Positions 16,254 through 24,942 of a stretch of 59,189 nt of DNA are shown here, piece after piece (position 1 is the stretch's first letter; every line of letters starts with the position of its first letter). Source of the stretch: UBA9676 sp035532275 (lineage in GTDB: Bacteria; Actinomycetota; Actinomycetes; Streptosporangiales; Streptosporangiaceae); assembly GCA_035532275.1 (NCBI GenBank), contig DATKRG010000011.1:1-59189 (forward strand), given 5' to 3'. The notes under the pieces were generated by a model, which was not told the origin of the DNA, searched no databases, and saw only the letters and a list, made by a program, of their open reading frames with translations. A program made the translations under genes and the position numbers.

Positions 16254-16966
16254 CCCCCGTCCCGTTTGGTGGGCGTTCCTGCTCTGGCCTTCCGTGCGGG
16301 CAGGCGGCTGTGTGACAGCGGCGGGGATGAGGTGGTGCCGGCGGGGAGCCGGCGGGTGAGTGCCAGCGTGGCGCCGGTGACGGCGATGCCCGCCACCACC
16401 AGGCTGCGGTGGCGTACCGCCGTAATCGACAAGGTCACGTAAGCGTCTGCGCCGAAGAACGCGAACGTCAGCAAGCCCCGGGCCAAGATCGTGGCTGGCA
16501 GCTCCGGCCGCGCGGTCAGGGTGCCGGCGGGAACCAGGCGGCGCAGGGCGGGCAGCCCGGTGGCCACGCCCGCCACAATCAGCCCGATGCTGGCCAGGAC
16601 AGCGCCAGAACCGGCCGCCAGCGTGAGACCGGCCAGGATCATCGTGGCGCCGGCTGCCGCGAGGATGCCGTCGGTCAGCCGGTGCTCTGGTGCCCGAGCG
16701 GAGCCGGGCGGGCCAAGGCGGATCAGGGCTGGCATGGCAATCGACCCGGCCACGGCCACCACCGGCAGCAGGCCCAGGAACACCCACCGCCACCCGAATA
16801 TGTGTGCCACCTCGGCGGCCAGCGCTGGCCCGGCCAGCCCCGGCGCGACCCATGCGGTGAGGCCCAGCCCGCCAAGATCATGGGCGACGACCGGCATCAC
16901 CGTCAGCGCTGGCCTCGGCCCCCCGGGCAAGACAGCTTCGCGGCCCACCGCGCACTCCCCCGCCAT
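16250..16966 (-). pseudogene. MFS exporter remnant with internal deletion
   Basis: About 238 residues from an ATG at 16966. The protein reads as pieces of a 14-helix drug exporter: a PVVAHDLGGLGLTAWV segment from the first helix and loop, then directly APGLAGPALAAEVAHIFGWR and WVFLGLLPVVAVAGSIAMPA, which belong to helices five and six. About 110 residues between them are absent. Further helices follow (ILAAAGATMILAGLTLAAG, ATILARGLLTFAFFGADAYV), and the last 25 residues are hydrophilic and unrelated, so the C-terminal half is gone too. It cannot form a complete transporter. It converges with the SDR gene, overlapping its stop. Confidence 0.7.
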
Positions 16967-17005
16967 ACCTGGGGGACGATGGGGTGGAGGCGATGAGGGA
17001 GGCTG

Positions 17006-18700
17006 ATGATGAGCAGCATGTCCGTCACGACCGGGCAGGATCTTCCCAGCCGCACGCTGTACGAGGGATTCGATCGCGCGGGCGCGAGGTCGTTCCTCTA
17101 TGGCATCGGCTACACGCGGGAGGCACTCGAGCGGCCCATTGTCGGGGTCGCTCATTCGTGGACCTCCACCATGCCCTGCAACTTCAACCACCGGGATCTG
17201 GCGGCCGCTGCGGAGGCCGGGGTGCGGCAGGCGAACGGCACCCCGATGCAGTTCTCCACGATCGCCATCTCCGATGGCATCACGATGGGCACCGACGGGA
17301 TGCGGGCCTCCCTGATCAGCCGGGAGGTCATCGCCGACTCCATAGAACTGGTCGCGAGCGGGCATCACTTCGACGCCCTGGTCTGTATCGCGTCCTGCGA
17401 CAAGACCGTCCCTGGATGCGCGATGGCGATTGCCCGCGTCAACCGGCCCGCCGTGCTGCTGTATGGCGGGACGATCCAGCCTGGCATCTTCCGGGGCCGG
17501 CGAGTCGCGGTGGGTGAGGTTTTCGAGGCCATCGGCGCCGTCGCCGCCGGCCGGATGGAGCAGCGCGACCTGGACGAGCTGGAGCTGGTTGCCTGCCCCG
17601 GCGCGGGCGCGTGCGGCGGCCAGTACACGGCGAACACGATGTCCATGGTGATGGAGACGCTCGGCCTGTCACCGCTTGGCGCGAACTCGATACCGGCCAC
17701 CGATCCGGCCAAGCGCGACGCTGCGCGTGATGCAGGCGCACTGGCCATGGATGTGCTCGCGGCCGGCCTGCGGCCGCGTGACATCCTGACCCGGCCGGCC
17801 TTCCTGAACGCGGTCGCGGCGGCGACAGCGTCCGGCGGGTCAACCAATGCGGTCCTGCATCTGGTGGCCATGGCACGCGAGATCGACGTCGAGCTGTCGC
17901 TGGCCGACATCGACGCAGTCTCGAGAAGAACGCCGCTGATCGGCGATCTCAAGCCGGGCGGTGAGTTCACCGCCGCCGAGTTGCACGAAGCCGGGGGCGT
18001 GGCTCTCCTGCTCCGCGAGCTCCTGTCGGCCGGGCTCATCGACGGATCCGCCATCACGGTCACCGGCCGGACCATCGGCGAGGAGCTTGAACGCCAGCCG
18101 GACCCACCCGCGGACCAGCACGTCATCAGGCCGATTCATGCTCCGCTCAGTTCGGAGGGCGGCCTGTGCGTGCTCGGCGGCAACATCGCGCCGGACGGCG
18201 CGGTCGTCAAGGTGACCGCGAAGACGCCGCGCCACCACCGCGGCACGGCAAAGGTCTTCGACGGCGAAGGCGATGCTCTCGCGGCCGTGCTGGCGGGCCG
18301 GATCACAGCGGGCGACACTGTCGTCATCAGGTACGAAGGGCCCCGCGGTGGCCCCGGCATGCCCGAGATGCTGCAGGTGACCGCGGCGATCGTCGGACGC
18401 GGGCTGGGAGAATCGGTCGCGCTGGTGACCGATGGCCGGTTCAGCGGCGCGACCCGCGGGCTGATGGTCGGCCACGTGTCACCGGAAGCAGCGGCAGGCG
18501 GCCCCATCGCGAGGATCCGCGACGGCGACCAGATCGAGATCGACGTCGCCCGCCGGGCACTCGACGTCCTCGGCGCTGACCTGGCGTCGCGGACGCCCGC
18601 CACGAGCCCCAAGCCGGCCCCGCCACCCGGCGTCTACCGCAAGTACGCCGAAAGCGTCGGCTCAGCCGCCACCGGAGCGCTCACCACCCGATCCGACTGA
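17006..18700 (+). CDS. Dihydroxy-acid dehydratase family protein (IlvD/Edd)
   Basis: A 564-residue iron-sulfur dehydratase. The three cluster cysteines are in place: Cys58 (TMPCNFNH), Cys131 (ASCDKTVPGC) and Cys203 (AGACGGQYTANTM). GSTNAVLHL and RFSGATRGLMVGHVSPEAA, including the active-site serine region in the C-terminal domain, are conserved. It would dehydrate 2,3-dihydroxyacids in valine and isoleucine synthesis, but IlvD relatives also act on sugar acids and the gene stands apart from other ilv genes, so a sugar-acid dehydratase is possible. Three in-frame ATGs lie in the first six codons after GGGAGGCTG; the first was used. Confidence 0.9.
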   Translation: MMSSMSVTTGQDLPSRTLYEGFDRAGARSFLYGIGYTREALERPIVGVAHSWTSTMPCNFNHRDLAAAAEAGVRQANGTPMQFSTIAISDGITMGTDGMRASLISREVIADSIELVASGHHFDALVCIASCDKTVPGCAMAIARVNRPAVLLYGGTIQPGIFRGRRVAVGEVFEAIGAVAAGRMEQRDLDELELVACPGAGACGGQYTANTMSMVMETLGLSPLGANSIPATDPAKRDAARDAGALAMDVLAAGLRPRDILTRPAFLNAVAAATASGGSTNAVLHLVAMAREIDVELSLADIDAVSRRTPLIGDLKPGGEFTAAELHEAGGVALLLRELLSAGLIDGSAITVTGRTIGEELERQPDPPADQHVIRPIHAPLSSEGGLCVLGGNIAPDGAVVKVTAKTPRHHRGTAKVFDGEGDALAAVLAGRITAGDTVVIRYEGPRGGPGMPEMLQVTAAIVGRGLGESVALVTDGRFSGATRGLMVGHVSPEAAAGGPIARIRDGDQIEIDVARRALDVLGADLASRTPATSPKPAPPPGVYRKYAESVGSAATGALTTRSD

Positions 18701-18736
18701 CAAGCCAATCGCGGTCGGCAGCGCAGTTGCACTGGT

Positions 18737-19504
18737 TTAGACGGTGGTCCCGATCCCGCCGTCAACGGGGATGACGGCGCCGGTGACGTAGGCGCCTGCT
18801 CGTGAGGCTAGGAAGATCGCGACGCCGGCCATGTCGTCGGGGCGGCCGATCCGCTTCAGCGGAGCTGCGTCGGCGATCGCGTCCCCGAACGTCTTGAGGG
18901 TCGCGGCCATCATCTTGGACTCAAACGGTCCGGGGGCGACAGCGTTGACGGTGATCCGCCGAGGGCCGAGCTCGCGGGCGAGCACCCGGGTCAGGTGGTG
19001 CAGCCCAGCCTTGCTGGCCGAGTAGGCATACGTCGGGAACGGTGGTACCCGGAGCCCGTCGATGCTGCCGATGTTGATGACCCGCGCCGGGTCTTCATGT
19101 GTCCCGCCGGCCTCCAGCAGCGGCAGAAACGCCTGGGTCAGGAGAAATGGTGCCTTGAGGTTGAGGTCCACGACCTTGTCCCAGGCAGTGGCGGGGAACT
19201 CCTCGATCGGCGCGCCCCAGGTGGCGCCGGCGTTGTTGACCAGTACGTTCAGGGCATGTTCGCGCTGGCCGATCTCATCCGCCAGCCGCAGGCATTCCGC
19301 CTCAGCCGACAGGTCCGCAGGGACGGCGACGACCTCGCCATACTGGGTGAGTTCCCGCTCGGCGGCGGCGCAGGCATCGGCCTTGCGCGAGCTGATGTAC
19401 ACCCGTGCCCCGGCTTCCAGCAGGCCACGCGCGATCATGAGCCCGATCCCGCGGCTGCCCCCGGTGACGACGGCCGTCTTCCCGGACAGGTCAAACAAAT
19501 CCAT
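18737..19504 (-). CDS. Short-chain dehydrogenase/reductase, FabG-like
   Basis: A 255-residue classical SDR, cytosolic. Cofactor motif TGGSRGIG near residue 17, NNAG (VLVNNAGATWG), catalytic Ser in INIGSIDG and Tyr/Lys in YAYSASKAGLHHL, and the C-terminal GAVIPVDGGIGTTV typical of 2-deoxy-D-gluconate or gluconate 5-dehydrogenases (KduD/IdnO group). The start at 19504 is preceded by GGGAGAG; the frame stays open far upstream but without protein-like sequence. It converges with ilvD-like, 36 bases apart, a context that fits sugar-acid metabolism. Confidence 0.9.
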   Translation of the reverse strand: MDLFDLSGKTAVVTGGSRGIGLMIARGLLEAGARVYISSRKADACAAAERELTQYGEVVAVPADLSAEAECLRLADEIGQREHALNVLVNNAGATWGAPIEEFPATAWDKVVDLNLKAPFLLTQAFLPLLEAGGTHEDPARVINIGSIDGLRVPPFPTYAYSASKAGLHHLTRVLARELGPRRITVNAVAPGPFESKMMAATLKTFGDAIADAAPLKRIGRPDDMAGVAIFLASRAGAYVTGAVIPVDGGIGTTV

Positions 19505-19691
19505 GATCTCTCCCATGCAGAACGTGAGCAGGGGCCAGCGGCTTGGCTGGCCGGAAGCGTACGCCACCACAACGATCACACGCTCGCGGCAACCGGCCCA
19601 GGCCACAAGTAGCTGCAACACGTTGACCGGCTGGCGCAGCGTCGTCCTGATTCCGGGAATGGCGGCACGCTGAGGGTTGGCGCGTAGCGTC

Positions 19692-20852
19692 ATGTATGTG
19701 CTGAAACGCTGGGCTGCATTGCCGCGGAGCATTCGATGGATGGTGAGCGGGCTCGCCGCCGTCGTGGTGACGGTGGCAGCCGCCTGGGTGCTGTTTGTGC
19801 CGGCGGCAGATTGGCTCGCGGTCCACGATGTCGGCCCGGTCACGGGAGCATTGCGGGCGCTGCGTCTCCAGTCGGCCCGGGACGCGGCGCGGGGCCGGTT
19901 GCTGACACTTGGCGCGGGCCTGTTCGCCGCAGGCGCGCTTGTTTACACCGCACGCAACTTCAACCTGTCGCGGCGTACGTTCGAGGCCACGTTCATGCTC
20001 ACCGAGCAAGGGCAGGTCACCGAGCGCTACACCAAGGCGATCGAGCAGCTCGGCTCGGAGAAGCTCGACGTGCGCATGGGCGGCATCTACGCCCTGGAGC
20101 GCATCGCCCGCGACTCCCCCCGGGACCACCCGACCGTGATGGAAGTTCTGGCCGCGTTCATCCGTGAGCACTCCCGCGAGCAAAGACCATCGCCCAGGCC
20201 CGGTGCTGACATGCCCGGGGACGTGCCCCGTTCAGACATGCAAGCCGCCATGACTGCCATCCGGCGGCGGGACAGCGGACGCGACCGAGAACGGCTCAGC
20301 CTCGCCGGCGCGGACCTTACCGGCGCGGACCTCACCGGCGCGAAGTTCACCCGCGCAGATCTCACCGGCGCGAAACTCGCCCACGCGGACCTCGCCGGCG
20401 CGGACCTCACCGGCGCTGATCTCACCGGCGCTGATCTCACCGGCGCGAAGCTCCCCGGTGCCCTCACCGCCGCGAACCTGTCCAACGCAAAGCTCCCCGG
20501 CGCAGATCTCGCCTACGCCCACCTCGCCCATGCGGATCTCACCGGAGCGGATCTCACCCGCGCCGATCTCACCCGCGCGGATCTCCCCGACGCGAAACTC
20601 CCCGGCGCGATCCTGAAAGGCGCGGAACTCCACGAAGCGGACCTCACCCGGGCAAACCTCACCAACGCAGACCTCACCAACGCGAGTCTCACCGGCGCGC
20701 ATCTCGTCGGTGCGGACCTCAACGGCGCGAGGATTGCCGCAGGCACGCCAGTTCCAAAAGGATGGGTGCGAAATCCTGGCTCGGGCCACCTGCATCGCGC
20801 CAGCGGCGAAACCGGACCCATCACGGAGCGCGACCGCCCTGCCGGCAGCTAG
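19692..20852 (+). CDS. Membrane-anchored pentapeptide-repeat protein
   Basis: About 386 residues from the ATG at 19692. Residues 17-40 (WMVSGLAAVVVTVAAAWVLF) and 72-88 (LTLGAGLFAAGALVYTA) are transmembrane helices. A conserved segment follows: RTFEATFMLTEQGQVTERYT, KAIEQLGSEKLDVRMGGIYA, LERIARDSPRDHPTVMEVLA, found in many actinobacterial pentapeptide proteins. From about residue 210 to 345 there are some 27 pentapeptides of the A(D/N)LTX type, forming a right-handed quadrilateral beta-helix. The DNA of this region is a string of near repeats. Role unknown; possibly a sensor or scaffold at the membrane. The stop codon overlaps the stop of the convergent GH12 gene. Confidence 0.9.
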   Translation: MYVLKRWAALPRSIRWMVSGLAAVVVTVAAAWVLFVPAADWLAVHDVGPVTGALRALRLQSARDAARGRLLTLGAGLFAAGALVYTARNFNLSRRTFEATFMLTEQGQVTERYTKAIEQLGSEKLDVRMGGIYALERIARDSPRDHPTVMEVLAAFIREHSREQRPSPRPGADMPGDVPRSDMQAAMTAIRRRDSGRDRERLSLAGADLTGADLTGAKFTRADLTGAKLAHADLAGADLTGADLTGADLTGAKLPGALTAANLSNAKLPGADLAYAHLAHADLTGADLTRADLTRADLPDAKLPGAILKGAELHEADLTRANLTNADLTNASLTGAHLVGADLNGARIAAGTPVPKGWVRNPGSGHLHRASGETGPITERDRPAGS

Positions 20853-21685
20853 CCGCCACCGGGCACGTTGACCGAGAACGAGTTGGTCGCCAGGCCCGTG
20901 CCGCCCTGCCATATCTCGAAGCCGGCCTCAACGTCGATCAGGTACCAGGAGCTGCGGACATAGCCCCGGCTTACCGCGTCGGCCACCAGCGCCCGCAGGT
21001 CCAGGTTGGTGACCGAAGTGGCGCCGGTGGTCATCGTGTAGGAGACGGTGTTCCAGCGCCCGTGGCGGAACCACACGTGGTAGCTGTGGCCGCCGATGCT
21101 GACGTTGCTGGCCACCTGTGCGCCGGCCGGGTGCTTGTGCCCGTTGTGGTTCAGCCAGATCATCAGCTCGGCACCGTTGGGCTGGCCGCTTGTGGTGGGC
21201 GTCTGGTTGAACCAGATGTCGTAGGCCACGTTGTACACGTTGCTGCCCCCAGGCTGGGTGGTGCTCCAGCTCGTGGTCACCGTCCCGGCATGAATGCTGG
21301 ACACCTGGATCGGGAAGCCGCTGCCCGGCGTGCATGCGCCCCAGTGGCAGCCCTTGTAGATGGCCGGGTAACCGCCGGGCGCGCCGTTCGTGGCGCTGGC
21401 GATCGAGGAGCTCACCACCGTGAAGCCGGCGTTCCCGTCAGTGCTGATGCACTCGGGAGCGCTCGAGCCCCACTCGTTGTTCATGATCGTGTAGGCACCG
21501 CCACTGACGGAAAAGGTCTGCGAGTTGCACAGCGTCGTGGTGGCCGCCCCGGAACAAGCGGCCGCCAGGACGACGGCCAGGATGTCGCCTGTCCCCAGCA
21601 GTAATGCGGCAGCCAGTGCGAGGGCACGCCTGCGCGGGGTCAGGGCACGCCTGCGCGGGCTCAGGGCACGCCTGCGCGGGGTCAC
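20849..21685 (-). CDS. Secreted GH12 endoglucanase-like protein
   Basis: About 278 residues if started at the GTG at 21685, giving an Arg-rich n-region (three PRRRAL repeats) and a hydrophobic core (ALALAAALLLGTGDILAVVL). A GTG at 21838 would add 51 implausible residues. The catalytic domain shows GH12 landmarks: YTIMNNEWGS, the nucleophile in NGAELMIWLNHNG, and the acid/base in EAGFEIWQGGTGLATNSFSV. GH12 enzymes cut beta-1,4-glucan or xyloglucan with retention. Cys residues CISTDG and GCHWGACTPG suggest a disulfide. No carbohydrate-binding module is present. Likely used on plant cell wall outside the cell. Confidence 0.88.
   Translation of the reverse strand: MTPRRRALSPRRRALTPRRRALALAAALLLGTGDILAVVLAAACSGAATTTLCNSQTFSVSGGAYTIMNNEWGSSAPECISTDGNAGFTVVSSSIASATNGAPGGYPAIYKGCHWGACTPGSGFPIQVSSIHAGTVTTSWSTTQPGGSNVYNVAYDIWFNQTPTTSGQPNGAELMIWLNHNGHKHPAGAQVASNVSIGGHSYHVWFRHGRWNTVSYTMTTGATSVTNLDLRALVADAVSRGYVRSSWYLIDVEAGFEIWQGGTGLATNSFSVNVPGGG
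21622..21684. repeat. Three tandem 21-base repeats in the GH12 signal-peptide region
   Basis: Units at 21622-21642, 21643-21663 and 21664-21684, beginning GGGCACGCCTGCGCGGG; the second differs from the others by one base. Each unit is in frame and encodes PRRRAL plus Ser, Thr or Ala on the minus strand, so the copy number sets the length and charge of the n-region of the signal peptide. Confidence 0.9.
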
Positions 21686-22050
21686 GGCCTCTGCGGGCAG
21701 TGCTCTCGATCGCGCGTCCTTGACAGGCTGCTCCGCCGCTGCTCCGCTCCCGGGCGGATCATCCAGGTCACCGGCGAATCTTCCGGGCTTGCGGCGGTAG
21801 CGGCCGCCCTCACCTCCAGCGTGCCGCGCCTCGTGCACGGAACAACCCTACCCTCGGCCTTGCCGCAGCTTGCGGCTGCAATAACGGGGTCCTGTGCACC
21901 TGCTGCGCTGCTGCTGGGTACCCGCGAGCCCGCTGCAGGCTCCTACGGCGCGGCGCGGACAGCCCGCCCGGCAGAATGTGCGACTCTTGGCTGTCATGAG
22001 CGGGGCGGGTCAGCGGTTGATGCTGCGGAAGACCATGACCGGGGGTAGGG

Positions 22051-22079
22051 TTCGGTTCCGGGGCCAGGAACGGTAGGCT
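22051..22079 (+). promoter_or_regulatory. Probable promoter of the cold-shock gene
   Basis: TTCGGT at 22051-22056 and TAGGCT at 22074-22079 are spaced by 17 bases and lie about 55 bases before the cold-shock start codon, leaving a leader with AAGGAC as ribosome site. The -10 fits the actinobacterial TANNNT pattern; the -35 is only a partial match. Confidence 0.4.
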
Positions 22080-22133
22080 CGCAGTCGGTGCGGCGAGGTC
22101 GCGTCGTGGAATGTTGGATAAGGACTTGAACTG

Positions 22134-22337
22134 ATGGCAACAGGCACAGTGAAGTGGTTCAACGCCGATAAGGGCTTTGGTTTCATCGCCCCCGATGACG
22201 GGACGGCGGACGTGTTCGTCCACTTCTCCGCGATCGCGAGTTCCGGCTACAGATCGCTGGATGAGAACCAGAAGGTCGAATTCGAAACGACCCAGGGGCA
22301 AAAAGGACCGCAGGCGGAGAACGTCCGCCCTGTCTGA
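22134..22337 (+). CDS. Cold-shock protein, CspA family
   Basis: A 67-residue single cold-shock domain. RNP-1 (KGFGFIAPDD) and RNP-2 (VFVHFSAI) nucleic-acid-binding motifs are intact, the start MATGTVKWFNADKG is canonical, and the length is typical. It binds single-stranded RNA or DNA and acts as RNA chaperone in the cytoplasm. Ribosome site AAGGAC, 8 bases before the ATG. It is a monocistronic gene, divergent from the GH12 gene. Confidence 0.97.
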   Translation: MATGTVKWFNADKGFGFIAPDDGTADVFVHFSAIASSGYRSLDENQKVEFETTQGQKGPQAENVRPV

Positions 22338-22626
22338 CGTATAACACTCCGCGTCCTCCCACGACGCGCTGGTCAAAGCATCCCCGGTGGACCTGCCGGC
22401 GCCATAGGCGTGCGTTAAGTTCCGCAGAGCCGGACGTCGCTAATGTCCGAGCATGGACATTCGGCCGGTTTCGGCTGCTCGCACGGGGCACGATCACCGT
22501 GTGGAGGGAAGATCAGCGCCTCTGCTGCGTTATCGGCTTTGGCGCGCAGAACACCACGTTCTGTGCGGGCTTCATTCGCTGCGGAATGTCCTCGCGCCTA
22601 TCTTCCCGAGCGGGGCCTGCTCGATG

Positions 22627-22896
22627 TCAGGCGGCACGGTAGACCACAAGTGAGACCGCGACGTACTGGCAGACGAACGCTGCTGCTGAGGCGGACGCCG
22701 TCGGCGCGCGGGCGACGAGCACAGCACCTGCAACCAGGGCAATAGGCGCGGCGGTGGCATGTATCCAGCCGCGAAGCCGCGGCTTCGCTGCCACCTGGCT
22801 GTCGGCCGTCTGGGCACCGGCCTGGTCGGCCGCAGGATGCGGCAAGCCCCGCCGCTGCGGCGTCTTGGTCGCGCTGCCGCTTTCCCCGCCCCTCAC
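22627..22896 (-). pseudogene. Hemolysin III (TrhA, PAQR family) N-terminal fragment
   Basis: The segment KPRLRGWIHATAAPIALVAG, followed by AVLVARAPTASASAAAFV and a second hydrophobic helix (CQYVAVSLVVY), matches the first two transmembrane helices of hemolysin III family proteins, including the conserved RGWIHA start. A stop then follows after 89 residues, whereas the family has about 220 residues and seven helices. No continuation was recognised downstream on the minus strand (22340-22626). Probably a decayed gene. Confidence 0.55.
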
Positions 22897-23063
22897 ACCT
22901 CCAAGCTACCGGCCAGTAACTACGTTGTGGCCGACCGGGAGTGGCTTACTTCCCCGGGATCGTGAGGCATATCCCACACACTGAGTCGCGAGCACCCGCC
23001 TGGCGACGAGATCGCTACAGCGAGCATGGTGAGTGGCTCGGCAGGGAGGCTGGCACGCGCCCA

Positions 23064-23882
23064 CTACATCGCGACGTCGCCAGCATCCACGAGCAGGGTG
23101 CTGCCCGTCATCAGCATCGCGAGGTCGCTGGCACAGAACAGGGCAACCCGGGCAACGTCGTCAGGGACGCCTACGCGTCCCAGCGGCTCCCGCTGGGCGA
23201 TCTGCTCCAGCATGTCCCCCAGCCCGGCGGCCTGGAACGCAGCCCGGCCCTCTTCCATCCCGGGGGTGTCGATGACGGTGGGCGCAAGGGCGAGCACGCG
23301 GATCCCGTGAGGCCCGAGCTCGACCGCGAGGCTCTTGGTCAACCCGCGGACTGCGTGCTTGGAGGAGACGTAGTGGGCCACCCCGGGCCCCGCAGCCCGG
23401 TAGCCAGCGGTGGAGGCCAGGTTGATGATCACGCCACCATGCCCGGCTTCGGCCATCCGGCGGCCCGCCTCCCGCGCCCCGATGAAGGTCCCCCGCAGGT
23501 TCACGTCCAAGACCTTGTCCCAGTTCTCGTCGGTCATCTCCAGCAATGGGACGGACGGGTAGATGCCCGCGTTGTTGACCCAGATGTCAAGGCCGCCCAG
23601 TTCAGCGACGGCCCAGTCGGCAGCCGCCGCGATCGAGGCGCTGCTGGTGACATCGAGTTCGAGGCCAGTGACCCGATGCCCGAATTCGTGGGCGATCGTC
23701 TCAGCGGCCTCCTCGGCACCAGCCTTGTCCAGGTCTCCGATCAGCACATCCGCGCCGGCCTCGGCGAGCCGCCTCGCAATTGCGAACCCGATGCCCCGGG
23801 CTCCACCCGTGACGACTGCGGCACGTCCCTCTAGAGAGATCAGCTGCGCAATCGGACGACCGCTCACGTCTGACACTTGCAT
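23064..23882 (-). CDS. Short-chain dehydrogenase/reductase
   Basis: A 272-residue classical SDR. TGGARGIGFAIARRL near residue 25, a DLDKAG acidic turn suggesting NAD rather than NADP, ELDVTS, NNAGIYPSVP, the Ser in INLASTAGY and Tyr/Lys in VAHYVSSKHAVRGLTKSLA. The C-terminus is STLLVDAGDVAM instead of the usual VDGG, a small departure. An excellent ribosome site (GGAAGGAGGAG) precedes the ATG. It is alone, with about 300 bases of untranslated DNA upstream that contain a GGGGAT-AC-ATCCCC palindrome. Substrate unknown. Confidence 0.9.
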   Translation of the reverse strand: MQVSDVSGRPIAQLISLEGRAAVVTGGARGIGFAIARRLAEAGADVLIGDLDKAGAEEAAETIAHEFGHRVTGLELDVTSSASIAAAADWAVAELGGLDIWVNNAGIYPSVPLLEMTDENWDKVLDVNLRGTFIGAREAGRRMAEAGHGGVIINLASTAGYRAAGPGVAHYVSSKHAVRGLTKSLAVELGPHGIRVLALAPTVIDTPGMEEGRAAFQAAGLGDMLEQIAQREPLGRVGVPDDVARVALFCASDLAMLMTGSTLLVDAGDVAM

Positions 23883-23968
23883 TGCACTCCTCCTTCCGTG
23901 CTGTGAGCACGTAGACCTTGGTCTTCTTGGCGAACTGACCTCCCTCGGCTGAATCGTTCATCCCGGAT

Positions 23969-23982
23969 GGGGATACATCCCC
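23969..23982. promoter_or_regulatory. Perfect palindrome upstream of the SDR gene, candidate operator
   Basis: GGGGAT, two bases, ATCCCC lies 87 bases before the SDR start in the otherwise gene-free stretch 23883-24184. It is a suitable dimer-binding site for a repressor, but no adjacent regulator gene points to which one. Confidence 0.3.
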
Positions 23983-24184
23983 TCAATAAGGTGTGCTCTC
24001 CGCCCGTAGTAGGGCCGAGAGTCCTCCGCAGAAGGGTCTTACGCACAATGCGGTGCTGGCCTTGCTGGATGTGAGCAGGCCTCGGCGGCTCCCAGGACGC
24101 TAGGTGGCGTGGAGTGCCGCGTCAGCTGACTTGAGGAGATCCCGCAGGAAGGCCGTGAGGTCTTCGCAGGCGCGGGTGCCGCTG

Positions 24185-24496
24185 TCAGTCCTCCTTACCT
24201 GTGGCCTCGACTTCCTCAGCATCGGGTCCGTAGCCGGCACTGCGCAGCATCCGGCGCAGGTCAACGACCGTCTGGGTGTCGATGTCCTTATGCACGGGGA
24301 CGTCGAAGAATTCGGTCGCAGACCCGACAGTAACGGCAACCATGCGCTCGTCGTGCTCCACGACCGAGCCGATCGCCTCCAGCAGAGAGACCACGGCACG
24401 CCACTCGATGTTGTGGCTCACGGGATGCTGGAAGATCTGGCGTAGCGTGTTGCGGTGATGGTTGTTGAGGTGCTCAGGCTCTGACGTCGATGACAT
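24185..24496 (-). CDS. Small conserved hypothetical protein with HicA-like pattern
   Basis: A 103-residue protein, started at the ATG at 24496 after AGAGGGGAG. It contains HHRNTLRQIFQHPVSHNIEW, a LLEAIGSVVEH segment, a beta strand pair around MVAVTVGSATEFF, VPVHKDIDTQTVVDLRRMLR and SAGYGP. The order helix, strand, strand, HKD motif, helix with RRML resembles HicA-like double-stranded RNA-binding folds and a conserved actinobacterial family of unknown role. Upstream on the same strand (24500-24640) one frame reads AKAGRILTVARRRRDELFAT without a start, possibly a decayed partner. No toxicity can be claimed. Confidence 0.6.
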   Translation of the reverse strand: MSSTSEPEHLNNHHRNTLRQIFQHPVSHNIEWRAVVSLLEAIGSVVEHDERMVAVTVGSATEFFDVPVHKDIDTQTVVDLRRMLRSAGYGPDAEEVEATGKED

Positions 24497-24942
24497 CCGC
24501 GCTCCCCTCTGCCCCGCCACGATAGCGCTGCCGTGAGCACATCCACCCCCTCGGTGGCGAACAGTTCGTCCCGCCGCCTGCGGGCGACGGTGAGAATGCG
24601 GCCGGCTTTGGCGATGCACCTTGCCGTAGACCGCCCGCTGGTGCGGGCGAGAGTCGCAGTGCTCGCTCACGTGGCACCTCCTTCCTGGAGGAGATACCCG
24701 TCTCCGCCTCCCACGTCGTCACGCTGAGGGCCTGTAGGAACCGGGCGTTCCGGAGGGCGGTTAGCCCCTCCCGCCGGGCGTAGCGGCCGGAACGAAGTTC
24801 CCCCGCGCCGCTGGCGCGCATCCTTGCCTGTGTGGATCCGGCCCGCGACAAGGCCAGCCGGGGATCACCTGCCCAGTCGGCGCAAAGTCGGCTGCATGCC
24901 CCTGGCGGGCATCCGCAGGCGCGCCGCGAGGCTCTGACCCGG
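24497..24942. other. Stretch with no intact gene
   Basis: Between the small hypothetical gene and the sugar ABC ATPase. Minus-strand frames contain protein-like pieces (VARRRRDELFATEGVDVLTA; ARFLQALSVTTWEAETGIS) but no complete gene, start codon or recognised domain. It probably contains decayed coding sequence. No clear terminator for the sugar operon was seen here. Confidence 0.4.

Noticed and set aside
20305..20740. Repetitive DNA that could be taken for a CRISPR array or minisatellite
   Set aside because: The periodic 15-base pattern encodes pentapeptide repeats in a continuous frame; no uniform repeat-spacer structure exists.
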